Positions 56,271 through 64,000 of a stretch of 64,000 nt of DNA are shown here, in pieces. Source of the stretch: Rutpela maculata (Eukaryota > Arthropoda > Insecta > Coleoptera > Cerambycidae). The position numbers and the translations under genes are program-made. Numbering within the stretch: the stretch's first letter is position 1; each line of letters begins with the position of its first letter. Where the stretch lies: contig OW386287.2 of NCBI GenBank assembly GCA_936432065.2, positions 2,170,001 to 2,234,000 of the forward strand. The letters run 5' to 3'. The notes under the pieces were generated by a model. That model did not search any database. It had not been told where the DNA came from and saw nothing but the letters and a program-made list of their open reading frames with translations.

Positions 56271-56358
56271 ATAATAAACTGGCAATTTACACTCTATATT
56301 TTTAGGCAACCACGCGCTCGAAAAAATTATACCGATTAAATTCAAACCTACATATTAC
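56271..56358. repeat. Right 90-bp direct repeat flanking the TIR element
   Basis: Partner of 54940-55029, with several substitutions. Confidence 0.78.
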
Positions 56359-57582
56359 ACCGGATTATATCGTTTTCCTTTACAAACGAATCAACTCAGA
56401 TATCGAATTTGGTTACGAGAGATTACATTAAAAGGCCAAGGATATAAGGTGCCTTGTTAATTTCTAATTGCTTAGGATAGTATGTCGTAGTATTTAGCTA
56501 ACAATTACCGCCCTCTACAAGAGCTGCACAGGGTCAGCAGGTGATTATTGTTTGTATAGAAACCGGACGTAAACAAATTTAAGACGTTGTTTCAACATTG
56601 CCATTAAATGTTAACCGTGCATGTAGCCATTGTGTGGAATATGAAATCGTAAGTTTATCGGTTTCTGTAAATACATTTTTATTATCCGAATACGTAAACG
56701 CGGCTTTACGATGTAATCATTATTTAAAACATCCCTGCTCGTGTTTACAAGATTCTGGAAAATTGGATAAACATAAACTGCAGAACTGAACAATTCGATT
56801 CAACATGTGTATTATTTACGAATGTATGCATGGTTAATTGTACTCCCGATTCATGTAGTTCTGAATACACGACAACCAGTTACTGAAATCACTATTTCGA
56901 CGGAGTCCTTGCTGCAAACTCTCGTGAATTATTGCACTATTGAAATCGGTCCATTGTATATTCGCGACATGTGAGATCTCCAAAAAAATCGGTTCAAGGT
57001 AGTTCCCCCGGCTGCGTATTAGCATTCCCTACGGTCGCAGCAAAGTTGTGACTACCACAAATGGCCAGTTCAAAGTTCCCGCTGCCACTTCCTGTATTAC
57101 ATTTTACGACTTTCATTGCAACTAATTCTGAATTATTTTCTCATATAATGCCGAAATATGGACCTAGATCATCGAATTTTAAAGCGGAACATACCGGGTG
57201 GCCACGAGTCAATGTACGCACCCAATTTTTTAGCTGTTTTTTATTTTAAAAATTTCGTTTTTGGTACACATAAATTAGACAAAAGTGGGCTACTTTTAGA
57301 CCAACACGAACGGAAAAAACACTTCCGGTTCAACCGGAAGTTATTTTTCTTAAACAGAATAACTATATTTTTTTGGTGGTTCCTTATTAAGCATAAAATT
57401 CTAAGTACATTGTTTCTGATTGAAAAAAGTTCAAAAAATAAATGATACGAACAATTTTTTATTTTTTTCAAAATTGCCGCGTCAGATTAATGCGACATAA
57501 GAAAATTACTAAGTAAGCTATGGAAATTATTAGTAAGGTTGTAGATTTGTCTTTAAAGAACAAAATAGTTTGAAATTTTTTG
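56359..57582. other. No gene; unique tract and a 21-bp palindrome
   Basis: 56430-57180 is less AT-rich and unique in the window (ccctctacaagagctgcaca, cccccggctgcgtattagca). acttccggttcaaccggaag at 57321-57340, then t, is a perfect 8-bp-arm palindrome. ORFs of 60-95 codons are not recognisable. Confidence 0.45.
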
Positions 57583-58860
57583 CGCGCGGCCTATAGAAAA
57601 AATTGAATTGCTCGAAAACCATACAAGCTAGGAAGAAAAATCAAAATGGGTTTTAAAGGGGATACAAAATACTCTCGTGTTGCAATTTTTGATGGCTACT
57701 GATATTTATTAGTACTTAAAAATAACAATATAATCTTTTAATTTTTTGCGTCTCTAACTATTCACAGGCCCATAAAAAATAACTGACTTTAATATAAGTT
57801 ATAAATGCATTATCTTTTAGTTCAAGGTAGTACTTCAATGCAGAAAAGTTAGGAATGAAAATATTCACATTTACAAATTTACCAGCATGTTGAAGTTAGC
57901 CAAATGTTGGCCAATTATTTATTGCTTCCTAAAAATAAAAAAAAGACCCAAACATCTTAAAAATTTAGCTCAATTTTTTTTTTGAGTTTATGTATCATAT
58001 AACTATTGTTTCTAATCATTTAATAGTTAAAAAAATTGCATAAAAAAATATATCAAAAAATTGAACATGCAGCCTTTTTTGGATTTTTTTTTAAATTAAT
58101 CCTAGCGTCCTTGTATTTTAATATTTTGAATGTACCCGGTCTAAAAATAAAGGTAAGGCTTCATATTAATTGATCATACCATTTAAAATTATACTATATT
58201 TCTCAGAAAAAAAATGGTATTGAAAGGGAAAGAATTTGAAAAAAAATTTTACTTACACAATCTCCAAATTACAAAACATATAGGGACCTTTATTATTTTT
58301 TATGGTTACAAAATAAAGTTATTAAATGAATGTATTTCATATCTGATTCTATTTTTTATAATACGTTAACAATTGGCAAATATATATTCGAAAAAATCGG
58401 GAAAAAATCAATTTTTACTAACACGACCTTAAAAACCCTAGAAATCTAGTTACTTTTATAAATAATTTTTTACGTATAAAAATATCTTTCATTTGTTTAC
58501 TTATTTTCTTGGCGAAAATATTGACAAGTATATAACGCATTTTCTAAAAATTCAATTTTTCTTATATTTTCAATATCGATTTTCTCGAAAACTATGGCAT
58601 ATACAAAAAAAATACAGAAGGACTTTTTTTTAGAAAATTAGCCAAGCTTTCTTTTTATAATGAGTAATTTTTTTATATCTTCAACGGTTAATGAGTTATC
58701 AGTAAAATAAGGCTTTTTTCACCGAAGGGGTGATTTTTTGATATTTTTGTGGTTTAGTGATGTATAACCTCTCCACTAACAGTTACTGAAGGAAAATCTC
58801 AGATAACATTTTTTGCGAGCTTCTGGTGTATTTTTTACTTTACCGACTGGACTAAGAATG
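57583..58860. repeat. Composite repeat: block C inverted, then block A
   Basis: 57583-58470 is block C in the opposite direction to 44690-45465 (gcgcgcggcctatagaaaa, cgaaaaccatacaagctagg, ccttgtattttaatatttt). 58500-58850 is block A in the same direction as 45480-45745 and is slightly longer, ending accgactggactaa, as in the inverse of 42450. Confidence 0.85.
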
Positions 58861-59319
58861 TAATCTAAATGTCAATATCCCAGCTTGCGACTGTATTTTC
58901 CTCACTTTAAGTTGTTTCTAAAAACACATTTAATTGCATATTATTTTAAGGCTAGTTTAAATCCTTCTTCCGACGCGACACTCCCGTAAATCTAACGCTA
59001 TAAATCAGGTGTTTCTACGAATTGAAATTCACAATGGTTGGGAATTTTAATAATTTAAATACGACCTGTTGAATAAATGGAGACTTGCTAAGTGTTTCTT
59101 CGCGGAAAAACACTTTAAAACATAACAATACCAAGCAAGAATATATTGTTTTCTTAGCATAGTGAAAAACGTGCCTTCGGTAACATTTAATTTGAAGACT
59201 TCATTTTCCGATCAACATATACAATGTGTTTGGTACATCGATAGAAAGTTTCAAGGAGGTAATAGACAAGATATTATATCATTATAATATAGTATCAGAT
59301 TTTAATAAATCGGCCTTAT
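58861..59319. other. No gene seen
   Basis: AT-rich; nothing recognised before the transposase fragment. Confidence 0.4.
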
Positions 59320-59408
59320 TAGAAAGTGCAACCAACAAGATCCCAGACTTGACACCTCTCGACTTTCACGTCTGGGGACGAATGAAAGATCTTATCCAAG
59401 CATTCTAA
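59320..59408 (+). pseudogene. Transposase-like C-terminal fragment
   Basis: The end of a 60-codon ORF reads KIPDLTPLDFHVWGRMKDLI. PDLTPLDF-VWGR-KD is the conserved block with a catalytic Asp in mariner-type (and some other DDE) transposases of insects. Only about 28 residues are clear. No TIRs found around it. Confidence 0.75.
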
Positions 59409-62400
59409 TTTGTGTGAATAAGTTTTTTTAATCACACTTAAAACTCAATTTTGGTACTGTTTTAAGAAAATACCCATTAAATATTAGAACAAAATATATT
59501 TAACACAGATAAAACCTTTCAATAGTGTGATGACATTGTTTTTTAATAGAAATTCCAATAATAAACAAAAATATTTAGTATTTCAAAACCATGACCACCC
59601 CCTTCAAATTTTCTGCGCACCAAACACGTTGCATATACATTCGGCATCGGTCACATAAGTAAAAATCAGATACAATGTGTCACAAAAAGAAATGCTCAGA
59701 GGAAAATGGTAGAAAGAGCAATAAAAAACCTATATTGTCTAGGTCGGAAAGGATTAGGTTTTTTTTTACCTAAATAAATTGCTGACAAGGATGTTATAAC
59801 CTTAAATCAAAAAGGCATTAATTAGCTTTGCAAAACATTTTTTTAATGTAAAGTGACCGAATAGTTCAAGAACTATGACTAAATTTAGAATTAACGAGAT
59901 TTTCCATGAGGAACAAATTAAAAGGCCCACCAAAAAAAACTCATCCGTTTCAACTTAGACAATATATTATAAGTTTTTTGTCGTCTTTTGTTGTATTTCA
60001 ATTTACCCTTAAATTTTTATAATCTTGTATCAAACTTACTGATAACTGTCTAATCCGATTCGTCGGAAACTCTCCCCAGTTTGCTTACCTGAAAATAAAA
60101 AGCACAATTAGATATTATCATAAATAAAATATCTTACGAAAATAAAGAGAACATTTTTTTCAGCAGATATCTCAGTTTGCATAACATTTTTAAAATATAT
60201 ATTTAAATGAAAATATATGACATTATATATGACATCCTAACGCACGCGCCAGGCGAGTTGTTAAAATATAACATTCAACACCAAGTGAATGAAAATTTTT
60301 GCTACTTAGGCTTATAGAGTTGTTGCTAGTATCACAGGACATTACATGATCCAGGCTTTTTATAAAACGCTTGTTTGCAATGTTCGTTTCTCGTCTTTCA
60401 AGAAACCTTAGCAACACTTAGAAATCTGTGAGTCTAGTTTTATTTAGAAAAAGTGACGAGGTGTACAGCTGATAGCGGAAATGGAACCACTTTTTGCGGA
60501 GACAATTCGCAAAAAAACATTATTTCTCAGTTAACGAGGAATGCATGCACAGTTTTCAAAGCAATCCCTAAACAATCGTCATACAATGTTTTTCCTGTAG
60601 ATATGACAACTTATGTATCTTTGCTTTCGTAAGGCATTTTTCTAGATCTTAATAACAAATATGTTGTGATGGAATTCTGGGTAATAAATATGCCTAAAGT
60701 TTACATCACTTCAACTGTGGGTGGAGGTATTTGTCTTTAATCCATTAGAGCTTGATATATACGAAACGCTACAGCGACTGAAAATGGCGACATATTTATC
60801 CGTATATCCGCGATTGCACAGTTTGCTTGGTACACGAAAACTATCCATAACTATTTGTGCACTCAATAAACTCGATACGGTGGATTTCTAGAAAGCAGAA
60901 TGTCTCTTAAAAATGTCGACGGGAGAGCAATTGGAACGGTGTCGTGCTATAGGGTCAACCGGGGCGGGGCTACTATGATACAAAAATCAAGTTTTCAAAT
61001 ATATCTTTGTTTGTCTATTACTGACATTTTAAAAAATACTGTTGTGTGCTAAATTGCTTTCAAGATTACAGGGCAGAAATTTTAGTAAGATAAAGACTAT
61101 ACTAACAAAAATTTTTTTTTTTTGTATCAGAATAGCTCTCTGTTTGGTACTATTCAGATATGGTACTATAATGTCGTTTGTAGATAGAATTTGAATCAGC
61201 GAGGCTAGTATGGTATATACATAGGTGTCCTTTATCTATTAGATGTAAAAATTTGGTTTTTATAACTCTAATTTTTGAGATATTAGCAGTTTTATATCAG
61301 CATGTTTTTCAGTCACCTGAATATTTTTTTTGTGATAAAATTTTGAAAAAACTTGTGAAGAAAAAGTGTTTTAAATCAAACAAAAATTTACAATATCCTC
61401 GGAGATTATATGATCAACTACCAGAAATATATTAAGAAATATCTTTTAAATATGTGTGCATACTCTGTTTAAGAATATTTTTAATGAGATAATAATGAAA
61501 CCCGCAACAACTGAGCTCATCTTTCGAATAATGTTTTAGATTAAAATTAAAAAGTGGAATTTTGGCATTTTACATTTTGCACAATATTTTCGAGGTGAAG
61601 TCATGGGGCTAGCTAAATGAAATTTGTCTGATTGATTCCTGACAAAGGATACTAAAATTTTTTCTTATCTTTTTATTTTTCGTCAGAGTGTTGTAATTAT
61701 TCTTTAATTTTTATTTTAAAACATTTTTAAAAGATAAAAATTGTTTTTAGGATATACTCACTACTATGCTCATAAAAAAAAATCATGACGCCTAGAACTA
61801 GTAGCCAAGCCAGAATGACGATTGTGGGCAAAACAGAAATTTTGCTAAAATTACGTGAAAACCTAAATAATTCCTAAACAAATTTTGGGGGTCAAATCGA
61901 TGCGTACTGAGGTAATCTAGCAATCTGCGCCGGCTGGTCCGTCCTCAATGAAACACCCTGTATATAGTTTTATTACAGATATACATTTTTTTTTCTTATC
62001 ATATTTTTGGGAGTATCTCATTAACCCCGGTTAACCCTATACGTTGTTATTACTATTATTACACAATGCAGTTTTCTGCTCACACAAGCAAACCATAAGG
62101 TCTAAACAATAAATCAAATTTGGTACAATGTTAATTAAGAGAGCATACGTAACAGATAAAATTATAATTAAAATGACAAAATCCAATTTCACACAACAAG
62201 GATTCGCAAATCTATAGCCCCGATGATGTTGCCGGATCGGACGCATTCGAGCTCTTTCGGATAAACCTTTCACGGCGACCAGACAACAATGGCATTGCGA
62301 AATGCTCCAACTTACAAGTTGCGAGCATTCGGATTCACTGGATTTATCTGAAATCGCCATTCCCTCCCTACCAGATTCAAAGGGCAACTCATTTAAGTTT

Positions 62401-62763
62401 TAATCTGAAAATTACTCGTGAATTTAATACAGCCTCGACAATGACGACTGAAAATTATTAGAATCTTCTATTACACTCAAATGTATTCGTGAATGTAAAA
62501 TGTGTATAATTTAATAGAAATTATTTATTCCACTACAGGTGAAGTAAAAACAGAAACACCTGACTCGAATAACTCTCATTAAAAACTACAATTTGTCGAC
62601 GATTGTTTAGATGAGAAAAAAACGAATGCATACAGGGTGTCTGCTGTATACGTACAAATATTTTGCAGGATGACATGTTGGCTCAAAAGTAGTTAAAAAT
62701 CCTTATATAAATTTTTTTCTAACTCAAACTTATTTTTTGATTAGAAATAGGCAATGTTTTCAG
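59409..62763. other. Long stretch without recognised gene or repeat
   Basis: Mostly AT-rich. 60700-60960 and 62180-62400 are GC-richer and unique in the window; the latter carries a 116-codon minus ORF with no known similarity. ccctgtatata at 61960 and acagggtgtc at 62634 are isolated copies of a motif common near insect repeat ends. Confidence 0.45.
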
Positions 62764-64000
62764 TACAACTATAACCGGCAGTGTCGAAAATAATTGAAAA
62801 ACTAATTTACAATAAACTATTTTCATATATCAAAAAATTCAACATATTAACTAGTCATCAGTATGGATTTCCGCCAAAAAGTTCAACGGAACAGGCTATA
62901 TACAAGGCCCTCTGTTTCATTTCCGAATGCATCGACAGAAAAGAGAAAAGTAGCTGGGATATTTTTTAATTTCTCTCGCGCCTTCGAGTCAACTAATCAA
63001 GTGTTACTTTACAAATTAGAGAATTACGGTATAAGAGGAAAATACCTTGACCTTTTCCATTCTTATTTAAGCAATAGAACCCAACAGATATCACTAATAA
63101 CTGTATTTAATGTCCGTGTAGGTAACAAGACCGAGACAAATACTTTATCAGTTAAAGTAATATCTCAAGGGGTGCCACAAAGCTCCATTCTGGGTCCCTT
63201 GTTCTTATTATATGTTAATGATATGCCATCTTTTGTCAACCTTATCTCCTTTTATTACTTTGCAGATGACTGTACTAAACAGTGGTACTGTAACAGATCT
63301 CTCGAGTAAATGTAACAACGCTATTCAAAAAATGGAGGACTGGTAAAAAAAATAACAAAATTCACTTAAATCAAGATAAAACTACCTTAATGATTTTCAG
63401 CAAAACTTTTTAATAACACCGAATCGATCTATGTCAGTCATGATGCCAAATCTTTACAAAATTCTAAGTCAAACAAAAGTTCTTGGATTAACAGTTCAAA
63501 ACACCATGTCGTGGAAGGTCCATATTGATGGCTTGGTGGCTAAATTAAATAGCGCAACCCATGTCTGCCGATTTATAAAAGGACAGGTGTCACCGGAATC
63601 TTAAGTATATTACTTTGCTCATATACAATCTCACTTGCACTATGGCCTTGTGTTCTGGGGTGCGGATTTACACAGCCACAGATTATTTTCAGCCCAAAAA
63701 AATATATCCGATGTTAGGATTACCTAATCGTACTCCATGCAAACCACATTTTATTGTTTTAGGTATATTATCCCTCCCTTCTTTGTATATCTACCGCCCA
63801 GTAAACTTTGTTATATTAAACATGCATTTCTTTGTAAAAAATAATAAAATTAGTAATAGAACTACTAGAGGTGGCAGTGACTCAAGGATACCACCACATT
63901 CCACAAGTACTTATCAAAAAAATGTACACTATAGAGCTATTAAAGCCTATAACAACAGCCTTCCTCCCGAATTTAAGACTATTCCAAGCGATAATATATT
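62764..64000 (+). pseudogene. Non-LTR retrotransposon RT relic, running off the window
   Basis: From 62781: MSKIIEKLIYNKLFSYIKKF, HQYGF and SSTEQAIYKAL (fingers). A frameshift near 62945 leads to FFNFSRAFESTNQVLLYKLE (motif A, with Asn where the catalytic Asp is expected), GVPQSSILGPLFLLYVNDMP (motif B) and YYFADDC (motif C, intact FADD). After a further shift come KIHLNQDKTTLMIFSKTF and later post-catalytic text. The largest continuous ORF is 62863-63309. At least three frame breaks and the changed motif A make it non-functional. Its 3' end lies beyond 64000. Confidence 0.92.

Noticed and set aside
62037..62387. 116-codon minus-strand ORF as a host gene
   Set aside because: No recognisable similarity and its C-terminal half is plain AT-rich translation.
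1..64000. CRISPR arrays, operons, riboswitches, rRNA genes or integrated virus genes
   Set aside because: No regularly spaced repeats, no bacterial-type gene packing, no rRNA text and no capsid, envelope or viral polymerase motif seen; all polymerase-like text is non-LTR retrotransposon.

Overview
This is eukaryotic, almost certainly insect, DNA. It is AT-rich, has no operons or dense ORFs, and is packed with degraded non-LTR retrotransposons, short terminal-inverted-repeat (TIR) elements, foldback repeats, a tRNA-derived SINE family, a solo LTR and microsatellites. A beetle or a similar insect with a large repeat load is a guess; nothing here fixes the order.

The one host gene I can identify lies at the left edge, on the minus strand. 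Positions 145 to 1 encode the start of muscleblind (mbl/MBNL), an RNA-binding splicing regulator: the initiating Met, the conserved N-terminus and a complete first CCCH zinc finger. The exon runs off the window at position 1. A strong 3' splice acceptor at about 560-583 suggests that this exon carries about 414 nt of 5'UTR. If so, most or all of the other 63.4 kb is the intron (or upstream DNA) 5' of the first coding exon of mbl. I found no other credible host coding exon.

Layout. 0-6 kb: mbl exon, then several small foldback and TIR elements (1949-2369 with TA ends; 2877-3064; 4854-4986; 4993-5308 with TTAA ends; 5634-6083). 8-14 kb: two broken minus-strand non-LTR retrotransposons, a (TG)n tract, a 1.4 kb inverted-repeat element and a short intact ORF with a Cys-rich CXC-like domain. 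15.9-16.6 kb: a SINE split by a TA-flanked MITE. 17.7-23 kb: a tandem array cut by a 914-bp MITE; then a three-level nest in which a reverse transcriptase (RT) relic is split by a second, nearly identical MITE copy, itself split by a solo LTR. 24.1-25.5 kb and 39.2-40.3 kb: two elements with long inverted repeats, each enclosing a decayed CXC-domain ORF. 36.7-45.7 kb and 57.6-58.9 kb: rearranged copies of a multi-block repeat, including 1.1-kb inverted arms and an internally inverted block. 47.1-48.7 kb: a hAT-like TIR pair with an apparent 8-bp target duplication, enclosing an RT relic that is itself split by a 402-bp TIR element. 49.3-50.5 kb: a 1.29-kb near-perfect foldback. 52.4-53.5 kb and 62.8-64 kb: further RT relics, the last leaving the window.

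The window is best read as a regulatory-size intron or upstream region of muscleblind filled by layered transposition. The nesting gives a relative order of insertion. All element classes are assigned from termini, target duplications and translated motifs seen by eye; no database search was possible.
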